DNA of 64,000 nucleotides from Buddleja alternifolia (GCA_019426215.1 CM033395.1:15986569-16050568), one strand, 5' to 3'. Positions 44,253-56,853 are shown, counted from the stretch's first letter. The notes: generated from the letters alone by a model not told the origin. Program-made: numbers and translations.

Positions 44253-44386
44253 CCCTGCCATCATTAAAAAAAATTATACAATTTGAAAAATGGAGTTAAA
44301 TCCGGACCTTGGGATCAAACGGTATCAATGGTATGGATTGAATCTTGTATCTTACCAAATGTAATGGGATGTATTTGATCCATACC

Positions 44387-46210
44387 ATATATATATATAC
44401 AGAGAGCATATACCAAGATAGACTTTTCAAGGTAAAATAAAAGAAATAATGAAAAATGAGTCTGGCACTCCACTCGACGAGACACAAACATGGTTATTCA
44501 TCTTTATTTGAGGCTAATTTATGTGGCAGTCCGTCAATGACTTGGCGATGAACTCTAGAAGTGAGAGAGTCGGTATATGCGGAAATTCATTAGCAGATTG
44601 GATAGGGGTACACATGCGTTTATGGACGGATAAGTGACATTCACCAAAGCTTCTTTGATGGTTAATGTAGTAAAAACTCTTAATATGTTTCAAAAAGTAG
44701 CAATTTGTGTTATTTACATTTTTTTCTAATTTTACTATTTTTTTAGAATTTTTCGAGCATTTTATAATGCTTTTGTATCGTATCGCCCGATAATATCCCG
44801 ATACGCCGCGACCGATATGGAACAGTGCCCACTGATATTATTGCCAATACCCCGACTTTGAACCATGGACACAAAGCACCCATCAACAATGCCAAAAGGA
44901 TTGTGCCAAAAGGATTGAGAAAACTAAAGGCCTATAATTTTCTAGGGAAGAAAGACACAACCATCAGAGTCAGATGGCACGGCAGACCCGATAAAACCAA
45001 AAAAAAGCTCTATTTAGTGTCTTGGTGTTTCTTCTCTAAGAACCACATGATTCGTGTAAATGAACCTTATATATGATTTCCTTTATTTTGTGTCCTTTAA
45101 AATATTGTATATATATATATATATATATTATTTGTTATGTTTAATTCCTTTAATCGAAGGTACGTAGTTTAAAAGCGTAATTGACTATTAACATTTATGC
45201 TAATAAAAAATGAGTCAAACCTACTTAAATAATAAATTTAATTCTAATAACGACCCTAAAGGATTCTTGGCAAACATTTTGAACAAGCTGAGTTCTTTAA
45301 AATATAAAAATGGAAAATTTTAAACTCTCGAAATTTTCGTGCCATCATTCTAATAAGTAATGACCACTACCAGCATATTCAGAGATCATATTGGGGCTTA
45401 CTATAGCGCTCAAGCAACAACAGACTACTTTGAGTGTTATGGGCACAGTTAGCCTACTCACTCCAAGTTGGTGTTAGTGTTAGGTGTCTCGCTAGCGTTG
45501 TCAAACCTATAAATACTATTTTTGATACAATCTTATATTAAATATAAAACATCTATTTTGACATTTGTTGCAATCTATAATTTTATGTCGTAGTTCATAG
45601 AGTCTTGGGGATCTTTGCATTGCTACGGTCGTGCACAAAGATGGAAATTGTGGAACATTGTCCAAGGTCGTGATGTTGAACTAGTTACAAGCCATAAAGA
45701 TATGAGCAAAAGAAAAATAATAGTCTGGATGTATGACGAAGTAGATGACATCAACAGGGGATCCATGTTGGGATCCTTCACGGGGACGCGCTCTTAGCAG
45801 AAGCGTGAATTAAAAAAATGAAATAAACTCGAAGCATCCCCTAAACAGGGCTAGGTAAACATGGTACCATCGGATTCAAAAACTTACAATTAAGCAACTC
45901 CCTGCTTCAATTGTCTGGATTGATTTGGTCTAGCGCCCCAAATGTTCCACCTCAATGGTGTATCCACACTTAGTTCGTACCTTCGATTATCTCCACCAGT
46001 GACAGCAAGGAGAATATTGAATCTTGGTTTATCAAGAAAATGGGTGGAATATTTCTTTTATGTTCTTCATACTCAACACATGAGTTGGAAGAATGATGAA
46101 AGCGATTGGAGAGAATAGAAGAGAGAAAGAATCAGGCAAGACTAACTTGTGATTAAGGTTGGTTATTAATTCATAGAATCTAATATATATATATATATAT
46201 AAATATATCT
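44387..46210. other. No gene seen; two TA microsatellites
   Basis: There are short ORFs only (e.g. 44825-45076) without recognisable motifs. TA tracts occur at about 45106-45128 and 46182-46206. The second abuts the end of the S3 LTR. Confidence 0.5.
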
Positions 46211-47684
46211 TGGTGGTCCCAAGTGGCATACGAAAAGGTCTAAAGTGGGGGGATTGAACAGACCCTAAAGTTTTCTTCGACGTCAAAAATTTTGTACAAC
46301 TTAAAATATAATGAACACTTGGTAAGCAAATCGCTAGATCAAGCGCTAGAGAAAAGATAACTTAGACTTAATGATTTTAGCAATTACCAAAGTAAAGTAA
46401 CGCTTAAATCGCTTAATCAAGGTTAGCACAGCGGAATTGAATTTAATGCTTAGCATTCGGTTTTATCAATTAGTCTCTTAACTATTTTTAAAGCTTTTTG
46501 AAGATATAATGTAGATGATAAATAAAGCAATAAAACAGTAATGTAAATGACACAAGATATGAAAGGTTCACTGGGTGATGTAATCCCAGCTACGCCCTTC
46601 TACTTCTTTTCACTCGGAGAAAATTCACTAGATAATAATCAATGTCTTCACACAAATGACTTCGAAATGGTGAATGAATACGAAGATGATATTGAGCTCC
46701 TTGATCACACAGACTTCAGCTCCACTTGAGATCTCTTCAACAAGATTCTCTCAATCAAAAATATTGCTTGAAGTAACAACAACATTCCCACACAGATTAA
46801 AGAGGTTGAGGGGTTTTGTCACAAGGGTTTGTTTGAGTTTTGGAAGTTCAAACAACTTTGGATATCTCAATAATAATGAGAGGTTCTTCTAAGGAAGATG
46901 TTTGTGATATCGGCGACTATCTTTAGAATGTATGAAAAGCTTGGATAATTTTGGCTATAGAGTTTGTAAGCTTTTCTTGTAAATATTTCAGCAGAGTTTT
47001 GACTTATTTTCTTATGTATGTGCGTGTATATTATTTAGGGTTTGCTGAATGGTACTGTTTATAGAGATTTCTTGGAATTTGTCCATTGGACACATGCAGG
47101 CGCATGTCTCTTAAGCAGCGAGTGAATAGTCCATTTTTCTGACATTCCTGAATATCTGCTCCACCTATTGGATGTTGCAGACTTTCAGCACTGACAGTCT
47201 AGTATGCAATTCATCCTTACCATATTTAATGTTCTTATCAGGCATTTAATGAATTTGAATTTATTTTACGTTGGAAATAAATGCCCGTTGACGATTGCAT
47301 TTAAGTCCTTCATGAATTCAGAATTTATTTCAGGTGAATCTGATCTCTCAATCGCTTGGAAGCTCAATTGTTGATTCATATTCCTCAAATGTCCTTAGCG
47401 TTTGGCAGACGCTTAAGACAATCTTTATCTTCACTTGCCTTTAGACACTGATCTTCAACTTCATCTTTGATAGGCTCACCTAGAATTCTATCAGCGACTC
47501 GGTATCCAATACTTAGTCTAAAATCTATAAAGATAAAAAATACAAGCCTAATCTAAAAATTACAACTCGATAACATTTAAAACACTTAAACATATTCTAC
47601 TAAAGATAAACTTACATAATCTTAGGGGTCTAACATAAAGCCTATCTTGTCATAATCAAAACATCAAACAAAAATTTCCTAACA
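46211..47684 (-). repeat. S3 3' LTR
   Basis: On the minus strand it starts TGTTAGGAAATTTTTG at 47684, after the polypurine tract AAAAAAAGGAAAA (reverse of 47686-47698). It ends GGGACCACCA at 46211, with one base changed from the family end GGGACCAACA. It is diverged from the S2 LTR, so S3 is older. Confidence 0.85.
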
Positions 47685-47699
47685 ATTTTCCTTTTTTTG

Positions 47700-50600
47700 A
47701 TGATGTCAAAACCATAACTCTTTTATAGTTCAAGAGCTAGAAGAATGACAAAGACTATATAAAGTTAGCATTTAAATAGTTAGAGAAGTTAGCTATAAGT
47801 TAGCACAAATAGCAAGAAACTAGATGTTTCAGCAAAACTTATTGGCGTCTACCATCTTTTTATGTGTATTATTGGCTTATTATTTTTCACCCATCTTTTT
47901 AGTCAATTGCTCAAAACTGTATAGACACTTATTCCAAACTGAAGGATCAATTGCAAGTTCACATAACAAATCTTCAAATATTTCATAAGTTTTTGTGACT
48001 ACATTTCGGCGGTTTGTCTGATAGGCAGGAACAAACACTGCGAAAGGCGGAATGCCTAGCTCTTCAAAAAGCTCAACGGAAAAGTCAGCAATTAGGAAAC
48101 CTCTGTAGAAATGTGGATTTCGTTCTTGAGGATGGCTGGCTAGATAGTTGAAATTTTTCTTTGAAGCTCTTCCCAGCGCTTGTCTTCAAAGCTTTGACCG
48201 CTCTTGGACTGGCCTTTATCCTATTCCCCCTTATTGACATCATCAAGAGAGTTCTTAATATCGGCCATATCTTTCTGAAGGAGATTGACTTCTTCTACGA
48301 GAAGAGCAACTTGCTCAGTGATAGACTTAGCGATTGAATTGGATTCATTGTGTCGCTCGGTATCGGCAGAAGCATTCTGAGCTAGCGATCGGTTGAAATC
48401 TTCAGAAAGCTCAATAATCAGCGTGGCCATTGCATCAAGCATTTTTGCTGAACTTTGAGTCACTTGATTCCTCATATCAATGACTATTTGTTTGTACACG
48501 ATACTGAGTACTTCTCGGGATTTTTCCTTTATTCGAGAACATGAACCTTGAATTTCAATAAGACAGTTTTTGACTGCTTGCTTGAAGTCTTTGGCTTCAG
48601 GGTCACTCTCAGAATCGAAATCGCTTGAGGAAGATGGCTTAGGCGACATAGAATCTTTTGAAGTCATTGGAGCCTTGCCTTTAGCCTGGTCTCAGATGAG
48701 GGGTTCCTCCTCTAGAATTTCATCAACTTCTTCGATCACTTGATCCATAGAAACAGTTGCTTCATCAATTTCAGCAACTTAAGACTAAGCGGAGCTTCTT
48801 CCACTGGAGCACTTGGAACATCTTGCATTTCAGCGTCTTCAGCTACAGTAGGAGCGTCCACTATCATTTCTATGATTTCCACAGAAGGAGAAGGTCTTGG
48901 AATAGGGATGACCCAAAATGGGACAATCGCTTCTAGAACATGCCTTGGACTTAGGTAGAATGATCTCGGGATAAAGAATAAAGTGTCTTCGCACTGTTCG
49001 GTACTGAACACTAGATCAACGTCTTCTAGGATCACCACACCAGATGTGTAACAATTAACAAAGTCCATCAAGGAAGGAATCAACGCTTGAGCTAATGCTT
49101 GATCCACTAGCCGAATCAAAGATAGAATCTGGGTCACACAGATGTTCTGCTCTGCAAAGAGACCCGAAAGCACGGAGTAGGCTCTGAACTTATTCAAACC
49201 AAAGTTGTCATTGAAAGTTATGTCCAGCGAGTGAGCGTTGTCAAGAACCGCTCATCCTGTCCGATGGTTTTCTGTATGCTCATAAGTTAATCTCATACGA
49301 GTGGTCTTGGGCATTGGGGTTGCATCTCACTTAATAAGGCTAACATCTTCATTAAGATAACAAGGATAGCCTTGGGTGAACCTTTAAAATTCCTTTCTGA
49401 TGTATCGCTCAATGCCTTGGCGATATAAAGGCAAATTTGGAATACTACCCACAAGCTCTGAGCGTTGTTGGAGAACAAAAATGGCATAGGCCCTTTGCCT
49501 GTACAAGATCCCAAACTCAAAAAGAGAAGGATAGCGAAACATTTCTTCAAGCGTATGGAAGTGCAAAACATACTCTTCTGCCCATCTGTATGTATCAATC
49601 ATCCAGCATCTCTCGAGCTTCTCAGCGACGACTTTATCTTTCTTGGCTTCGAACAACTTCATGAATCTTTCTCTATCATGATCATAGTCATCAGCCCAGA
49701 CTCAAGCGAGATACTCTCTAACTTCATCTTCTAGATCATAGCCTCTAGGAAAGAAATCGATAACATGAGGAAGAAGAGGAGTTGGTCATTGGATCATAGA
49801 GGCCACTTCTATCGACCGCTCAGCAATCACAGACGCTTCCTGGGCTGTAGATGGCTCAGCGCCAAGAATAACATGTGCAACTTCTTTTGCAATGTCCATG
49901 ACCAATTTCAGATCAACATCTTACTCCATTTCAACCTCTGAAGGTAAGGTTGCCTCGGTGACAACCAGAACTGGAGGAACCTCAGTATCTCCCACAATTG
50001 GAGCTGAAACAAGCAAGCGTTTGAGAAGATAGAAAAATTTCTACTAAGTAGAAATTTAAATGAAAAGACATAAACGCTTACCTTGAGGACATTCAATAGT
50101 CTTAGTCGCTTGGGCTTCAGGAACATATTATCCCTTTGCCTCAGGCTCCAAAGAAACTTCATCATCAAGAGTGATGAGGGTGGTGAGGGGAGTACCACGG
50201 ATTGGAATATTTCGTTCCTTTAAAGCATCTAAGACTACTTTCATTCCTGCTTACCAAAGAGCTAAAAATTTATTCTAGTGTTAGATAGAGAAACTAACAA
50301 GGAAAGGATAATGCACATTGTATTTTTACAAGTACTTACACTAATGGCTAAAATCAATACCATCTTAAGGAAGATTAGTTTCAGGCTCTGCGAAAAAATC
50401 ATGAGGAGGGAAGACACTCAAGGGTTCTTCAAACTCTGGCTCTGCTGGAGCGCTTGTTGATTCCTTCGTAGAAGACCACTGTGTGCACTTTCTAGCTAGC
50501 GGTACAACTTCTTCATCTTCTTTTTCCTCAAAGTTAGGCGTTTGCGTGAATGCTGGAGGAAGAGAAGGGGTCTTCTAAAGAGCAGAGGGAGATTTATTCT

Positions 50601-50910
50601 TGGGCTTCTTAGAGGGCTTAGAAGCTTCAGCGTCTTTCTTAGCAACCTTCCTCTTTGGTCGCTTCACCACAACTTCTTCTTCAGGCTCATCTAATGAGGA
50701 AGTCACTTGCTCCTCATCATCACCTTGAATCCTCGCTAAAGCGGCGAGTGGCTCTTTTTCTTTATTGGGGACCTTTGCACCACCACTTTGCTTGGGTTGA
50801 GCAGTTCTCCTATCATCTTCTTCCCATAGAATTTCAGCGCTGGTATTTTTGTTCCTGCTGAGTTAACAAATCCGCTAGAGCTAAAAATAAAACTTAATAG
50901 AATCCCATAT
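47700..50910 (-). pseudogene. S3 extra ORF3 (env-like), with a frame-preserving intron
   Basis: Homologous to ORF3 of S1. Landmarks on the minus strand: RPKRKVAKKDAEASKPSKKP (about 50610-50670), LTTLITLDDEVSLEPEAKG and AQATKTIECPQ. Then comes an intron at 50004-50081 (GTAAGC..TTTCAG) that joins Q to APIVGDTEVPPVLVV in frame. After it: AERSIEVASMIQ, EEYVLHFHTLEEMFRYPSLF, DTLFFIPRSFYLSPR (S1: DSLFFIPGS) and the coiled-coil piece NRSLAQNASADTERHNES (48667-48221). Several stops interrupt it. Function is unknown. Confidence 0.72.
50004..50081 (-). other. Putative intron in S3 ORF3 containing nested inverted repeats
   Basis: A 78-nt stretch with GTAAGC donor and TTTCAG acceptor; removal keeps the frame (phase 1). 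Inside it lies AAATTTCTACT-A-AGTAGAAATTT (50035-50057), a perfect 11-base arm palindrome. Outside that is the inverted pair AAGCGTTT/AAACGCTT close to the two splice sites. Confidence 0.6.
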
Positions 50911-50919
50911 GGCTTGGGA

Positions 50920-53635
50920 TTAACCGACTTCTGGTTCTAGATCCTCACCAGGTACGGAGAATGGTTCAGATTTCTCTAGCAGACCTTGTTGGCAAAGGTT
51001 GCTCCTGAAATGGTTTCTATTCAAGTGATCTTGCCTTATGGGATTAGAAACATTTATATAAGGGCAATTTACCTGGTACTGCCCCGATTTCCTGCAATTA
51101 TAACAAAGATTAGTTCTCATTTTTTGTACAGTTGTCAATCTTGTGTTATGTGGCTTAGAAACCACTAGCACGGAGAGATACTGATTCTGATTCGGAAATG
51201 AAGACGATTGGTACTACATCGGTGCTGAAGGAAGCGGTGCAGATTACACTGCGCTTGATACAGAGGCGCTTGTGCAGGGGGAGGGGTTTGGTATGAAGTT
51301 TGTCCATTGGAATTTCTCTTTTCAATCTCAAGAATTTCTAAAAGTTCTTAACCAATAAAGCCATTTCTTTTTCCTTGTTTGACTCTGATGCTTTACATCA
51401 TTGGCCAATTTACCTTTACTCTTAGCAGTTGCAATTAACGCTCCGGATTCAATCGTTGACTTCTCCCAATTCAAATTCGGGTGCCCTTATCTTTGAAAAC
51501 GCATGTTCTGGAGTCATGATTTCCAACATCTGGGATTCTCTCATCGCAACAGTCTTCATTAGATATTTACTTGGAAGACTTCTAAAAATCTTATTGACCA
51601 TTTTCTTATTGGTCAATTCCTTGTCCAATGATGCTAACTCTGTAATAAGTGAAGTAAACATCGCATCCTGACACGAAAAATCCTTACGTGTATAAAACAG
51701 CAAGTGGACTGGTCGTGTGTAGTAATAGAATGGATATTAAGTCCGGAATGTCGAACCCACAGAGACTCGTATTTTAAATTAACAAGTTTAAAGCAATTGA
51801 ATTAAATTAAAAGATTTTTGATTAATTGACAGTAGAAAGGTAAAAACTAAGACTTAACAATTTGATTGAGATTCTTATATGAGAAAGCAACTAAGGCACA
51901 TGCTTCAACCTTTATTATTTGTAAATATATATGAGTGATTCTTCTAATTATTAGACTATTATTGCTTTGGTGGAAAAAATCTTAAATAATTATTACCCAA
52001 TCTCTCGGCTGTAATAATCCTATGATTACGTGACAGTTCTCTAAATATATCTATCCGAGAATCAAATCATTAACCATGCATTCAAGTTCTAGAATTTCCC
52101 CGGATTAATTCGGCTAACAGCACCCGGAAATCTATACCTATCTCTAGGAGCAATTCCTCATGTTTTTCGGATGATGTGTTAATTCCTTTGAACCCTAATA
52201 TATATTCTCTCAAATAATAAATTAGGCTAATTAGCAAACATATGTTGATCAAGCATACAATTGGAATAAAATCATAAAATTAACACATAAAACAATAATA
52301 GAATTAAAATGAACAATCACTTCATATATATAAACTCATAAAATTGGCATTCACATGGCCTTAGTTTGATTAATTTAGTTCATAATTATAATTGGAAAAA
52401 CAATTAAAAACATAGAATTATTCATAGACAAATATTCTGAAAATAAAAAGCTCCCTGTTAATAATTGATGAACTCGTGTTGAATCGTCGTTCTCTTCGTC
52501 TTGCTCGTTTCTTTGCTCCAATCTCCTCTCTAGCTGCCAATTTCGAACCTCTCCTTCTTGTTGTAAGAGAAAGTATCCTATTTGAGTGTAGTGTTAGTGT
52601 GTTTTGTGTTGTTGTGTGTTGGGTCCTTTTGACATGAAACAACACCCCTATTTATACTAGTATGCACTAGAGGATTACAACTAGTATACACTAAAAGAAT
52701 ACAAATGGGGTACACATAGCACATGTCTAAAAGAAGACAACTAATGTTCATCATGAACATAAGTAAAAACCCACACTACACATGCCCAAAAGTAAATGAA
52801 AGGGGCACACAACACATGCATTACAATCATTAAAGGAGGCAACTAATGGTCTTTAGGTGTCAAAAGTTTCTAAGATTCGTCCAGCTGCCCGTAGCATTTT
52901 TCCTTCTGCGCACCAATAGTGTTTTCTTCATAACGTTTTCCTCAAATCTTAGATTCAAGTTCTCACGTGAAGCTAAGACATAGATCTACAACGTTGTAGA
53001 AGAACATGTTGTTAGATTCGGCGTCCAAAATACAGAATTATTGCATTTTCTTCCAGATGATTTCTCTATTGTTATGATTTTTACCTTGAATTCATTTAAA
53101 ACACAAATCAAAGCCACAAGTGGTAAAATTCATACATATTTGAACCTAAACCATGAAATTATTGACCTCTCAAATGTGTAAAACTCACACTTATCACATC
53201 CAATTGATCTAGCGTCTCACTGGGCTGCATCTTGAAATGCTCAAATCTTTGCATGGCTATGGAAAGCTTGTTTTCCCTCATCTGTGCAGATCCTTCACAC
53301 ACAGTAACCAACCTATCACATATCTCTTTTGAAGTTTTGCATAACTTGATTTTGTTGAACAGTCCACGCTGAGTAGAGAGCACTTCGCCTAACATTATCC
53401 AGATTTTCTCTTCTGTGATCATCTGGCTTCCATTTTACTTTCGACTTCTCGACATAACCATGCGAGTCGCTTCATCCGCTCCAGGGGCTCGAGTTATAAC
53501 TTTCATAATCTGAATGGGGCCATCTGAAATAACATTGCACATTTCATTATCACATGAGCATAAATATGTAAATGCTCTAAGTTTCCATGAGTCATAGTTT
53601 GACTCAATCAACTTTGGTATCTTTGTAAAAGCCAT
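50920..53635 (-). pseudogene. S3 gag, interrupted by a solo Athila LTR
   Basis: It starts MAFTKIPKLIESNYDSWKLR at 53635. It changes frame near 53430 and continues ENKLSIAMQRFEHFKMQPSE to 53202, where the Athila LTR interrupts. After that come TELASLDKELTNKKMVNKIF and LPSKYLMKTVAMRESQML (51703-51449), stops, then the zinc knuckle CYNCRKSGQYQVNCP (about 51115-51070). It ends near 50925 at the junction with ORF3. Confidence 0.87.
51669..53196 (-). mobile_element. Solo Athila-type LTR in S3 gag (TSD CATCC)
   Basis: On the plus strand it begins TGACACGAAAAATCCTTACG, the reverse complement of the Athila-2 LTR end, and finishes CACACTTATCA. It is flanked by perfect CATCC on both sides (51664-51668 and 53197-53201). 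It shares ACTGGTCGTGTGTAGTAATA and the TCTCGGCTGTAATAATCC-type blocks with Athila-2, but the U3 part differs. A solo LTR arises by recombination between the two LTRs of a full element. Confidence 0.93.
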
Positions 53636-53696
53636 GATATGTGTTAAAAGATTTTCAAAAAGCGACTAAGTTTTTGAAAAATGGATCTAAACAAGG

Positions 53697-54139
53697 TGTT
53701 GGATGTGTCATTTTATTCATAGACGAGAGTCTACAGGCTGTTGGAGTATTCTGAAAAAGTGTAGAAAATTCTAAAATAGTCTAGAATACTCTTAAAAGTA
53801 GTAGAATACTCTAGAAGAATAAAAATCGAGCTCTAAAATAGTGTAGAACTGTATAGAATGTCTTAAATTATTCTAGATAGAAGATGTATGTAGAATATCG
53901 TAGAGATGCGTGGACCTCTAAAAACACGTGAATATGATAAGAAGTTTTTGAGGTAGAGAATATCCTAAGAAAATATTCTTGGAGGGATTTAGAGAGTCTC
54001 TCGGATCAAATGGATCTCCACTGTTCATTAGGGAGGTAGATTAGTATAAATAGAAGTAGAAGTGTGATTTGTAAACCAACCAAGTTTACAAACAATTCTT
54101 ATAAGAGTTATTGTTGAGAGTTATGGTGTAGTACTCTCT
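53697..54139 (+). mobile_element. LTR-like fragment, family unresolved
   Basis: It starts TGTTGGATGTGTC right after the broken S3 leader. It contains repeated TAGAATACTCT/AGAATATCGTAG words, a good TATA box (TTAGTATAAATAGAAG, 54045-54052) and a leader-like AGTACTCTCTCA end. Length and layout suit a short copia LTR, but no partner LTR, primer-binding site or TSD is seen. Confidence 0.4.
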
Positions 54140-56853
54140 CAAGCTCCCACGCTATGGGGTGCAAAAAAGCTAGCTCAGACACAGGAGTACGCTTCACAGG
54201 AGTCGCGCCTCCCTCCATTGCTCCGGGGCATTTTGGTAATGCCCCGCCTTGAGGCGAGCCCTGGGGCACGCCCTGAGAATGCCTTTTGAAACACTGAGCT
54301 GAACAAATCTTCAAAAGAAGAAATTACAACATAATAAAAAGTCATGAAATGATCAAAATGATTATCTAGCTACATTTTCTATTTATCAACGACGTAATGA
54401 AGAATAAAAGCTAAAATCCACAATCTTCTGATTCTCTTTCGTTTTATTTAAACTAAATTGCACAAAGAGGTATTGCAATGGTTCGGTTGAAAAGCACCGA
54501 AGAGTTGGTGAGGATGCGATCAACTCGCCATGAGTGTTCCATGATTCAGCTCTCAGTTTTGTTTTATACTTGGAACAGATTTTGCGGAGTGGGAGAGGGA
54601 CAGTTGTATGCGAGAAGAAAGATGGGGAGGGGAAGAGACGAGAGAGAGAAGACAGGAGAACTACAAGTCTAGTTTGACACTGTTGTTGTAACATCCATAC
54701 AAATATATATATATATATTTCCCTCGAAGTCCACGTTCCCAATTTCATTCATATTGCACACTTTGTATTATCAAAAAGAGCCTTGTGTTTTCAAAAAATT
54801 AGGCCAATCATTTTTTTATAATTTATCAAAATAAAAATGATAATTATACCCTTCATTAACTATGATAACGTTTATTCTTTTCTTTTTCTTTTTCCATTGT
54901 TTTAGTTTATTTAAAATAACATCATTAAGTACAGACTTTGTGAGTCAATCTACATTTTTTGTACAGAAAAAAAAACTTCGAAAAATCCGTATATGTGTCT
55001 GTTTTTTAACATGTTATATTTTTTTACCCGGATATCGAAATAGTCAATCCTCACACCGTTACAAATTTTATGAGTCAATCTACATTTTTTGTGTTGAAGT
55101 CAAAGCCCGAAAATGTACAGAAAACGTTGAAAAATCATCTCGAAGATGACGAAAAAATATTATTTTTCATTTTATTTTTCCTTATTTTTTTCTGAATGTC
55201 TGACATGTTAGCCATCACAGATACCAGAAAGCACCTTGGAGGAAGGCGTAATGTCAGATTGTGCCTTCCACCAAGGCGTTTTGTGGTATTTTCCGAATCC
55301 CCTTCAATTTTGTGGTATTTTTCGAATTATTATTAAAAAATATAATATTTCTTTAATTTTTTCCATATTATATAGTGAATCAAAGGTAATAAAAAAGGTA
55401 AATACCAATTTAGGATAACAAAAAACCAAAAAAGAAAAAAGAAAAAGGTAAATGCGGGGAACCTTGGGCAAAATAGGGTGACACAGCCGCTGTTAGCTGG
55501 TGCGTGCGCGTGCAGCTGACAGCAAGCTCCTGTCGACCCGGGTGCATGACTATCACGCGCACGTGTGGTTACGTGCCAAGCACTTTTCCAGCTTTTCATT
55601 TTCTTTCTGCTTTATTATTGATTACCTTTTCCTTAATATTTTTGGGGCAAAATGCAATGTTTTTTCTTAATATTTATACAAGAATTTTCCGTTGTTTTGG
55701 CTGCCTGCAAGCAAGGGCGTCCCACACGAGGTACTGGGTGGATAGGTACTCCAAGGTAGCATTTTTTTTTTGGTGTAAACAGTCTTTTCTTGGAATTTTT
55801 GGCATTTTGATTCAAACCCACTGTTTTTCTTTTTTCTTTGAACAAATTAAGATTTAAACCCACTTTATGGTGTCTATCATGTAAAATTCTGCCACGTCGG
55901 ATGAATGCCCCTCACCCTAGATCACATAATTCGCCGGAGACACCCGCCACTCCGGCAAATCGAGTGCGGGTGTGCCGCCTTATGCATGGCGCTTTAACAA
56001 ATATTAATTCGCGCATTAAAATTCTAAAGTTGTTGGTTCTAACATTAGACGAAAATGGCGTGAAATTGGGGAGGTTGACGATATTTAAGAAAAGAGGAGA
56101 AGAAAGAATGGTGGTCCGCGGCTGAAAATGGTTACAGAGGTCAGACAAGATTATTTCTATTCCCACTAGGTTTTGACGTATACAACCTGTGTGAATTTCT
56201 TCTCTTACCCCTTTAGTGATATTACTGTCAATTTTTTTTTTTAAAAATGTACATATTTCACATTTAACAAGAACGAACCCCGGCTTGCAATTTAGTTAAG
56301 GAAGGCTACATACCAACTGGGCAAATCACAATATTGATAGAACAAAGAGATAAAAATAATATTATATATATATATAATATACACGATTTAAGGTGCTTCC
56401 CCTCTCAAATTTTTCCAATTTTTTGCCGCTTTACGTTCCCACCCCATTCCCGCTCTTTGTGATTTAGCCCTCACCACGCAACAGTGCATGAAATGGATTT
56501 GTGGACCTATATGAAGTATTATATTTCTAAGGGCAAAATTTAATTAGCACCTCTTTATTATTCAAATTGTCCAAAATAAGTTTAGAACATACCAAATTGA
56601 TCCCTCATATTTTCATCCGTTAGATATTTAGTTAATGTTGGCTAGTGTGGACGTTGACCAAAATTTGCCTCCCCTTTTGTAGCTATTAGGAATAGCTAGT
56701 AGAAGCTATGGACCAAATTATCGGGTGATATTTGGTGGCTTCAGGAGTCCAACTTCCAGGAGATATATATCCACCATACAATGTATTAAAACATTATATA
56801 TATATATATATATTTTGGTGGATTTCACACATATTTTAACACATTGTGTAGTG
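54140..56853. other. No gene seen; simple repeats and a TIR-like fragment
   Basis: Around 54200-54300 is a GC-rich piece whose reverse strand reads CAGTGTTTCAAAAGGC, reminiscent of hAT-type ends; no matching second end was found. TCAATCTACATTTTTTGT occurs twice (54944 and 55075). TA tracts lie at about 54703, 56360 and 56790. Short ORFs look random. Confidence 0.45.

Larger units (their letters stand above)
37036..44386. mobile_element. TIR DNA transposon between (TA)n tracts, interrupted by S2
   Basis: The left end GGGTCAAGATCCAATACACA and following ACCCAATCTACACCATTGGA are mirrored at the right end (about 44300-44386; reverse complement GGTATGGATCAAATACATCC, TTCAATCCATACCATTG). The imperfect inverted repeat is about 80 bases. 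Both ends lie in TATATA tracts (37007-37035 and 44387-44399). Removing S2 leaves about 1.75 kb. The superfamily is not certain; Mutator-like is possible. No transposase ORF is seen, so it is non-autonomous. Confidence 0.65.
46211..53695 (-). mobile_element. S3: pol-less SIRE-type copia element, minus strand, 5' LTR missing
   Basis: On the minus strand: gag (53635 to about 50920), then directly ORF3 (about 50910-47700), the polypurine tract and the 3' LTR (47684-46211). Protease, integrase, RT and RNase H are absent. The 5' leader stops at 53695 (GGATCTAAACAAG), so the 5' LTR is lost. A solo Athila LTR sits in gag. Like S2, it keeps gag but not pol. Confidence 0.87.

Noticed and set aside
44825..45076. 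ORF of 83 codons with a basic RVRWHGRPDKTKKK segment
   Set aside because: There are no recognisable domains, promoter or relatives in the window; the length is within chance in this region.
50035..50057. AATTTCTACTAAGTAG resembles the Cas12a CRISPR repeat
   Set aside because: It is a single copy, in plant retrotransposon DNA, within a palindromic putative intron. There are no spacers, no array and no cas genes, so the resemblance is chance.
54200..54300. A complete hAT element ending CAGTGTTTCAAAAGGC
   Set aside because: Only one candidate end was visible; no inverted partner or 8-bp duplication was found, so it is mentioned only within the gene-poor interval.
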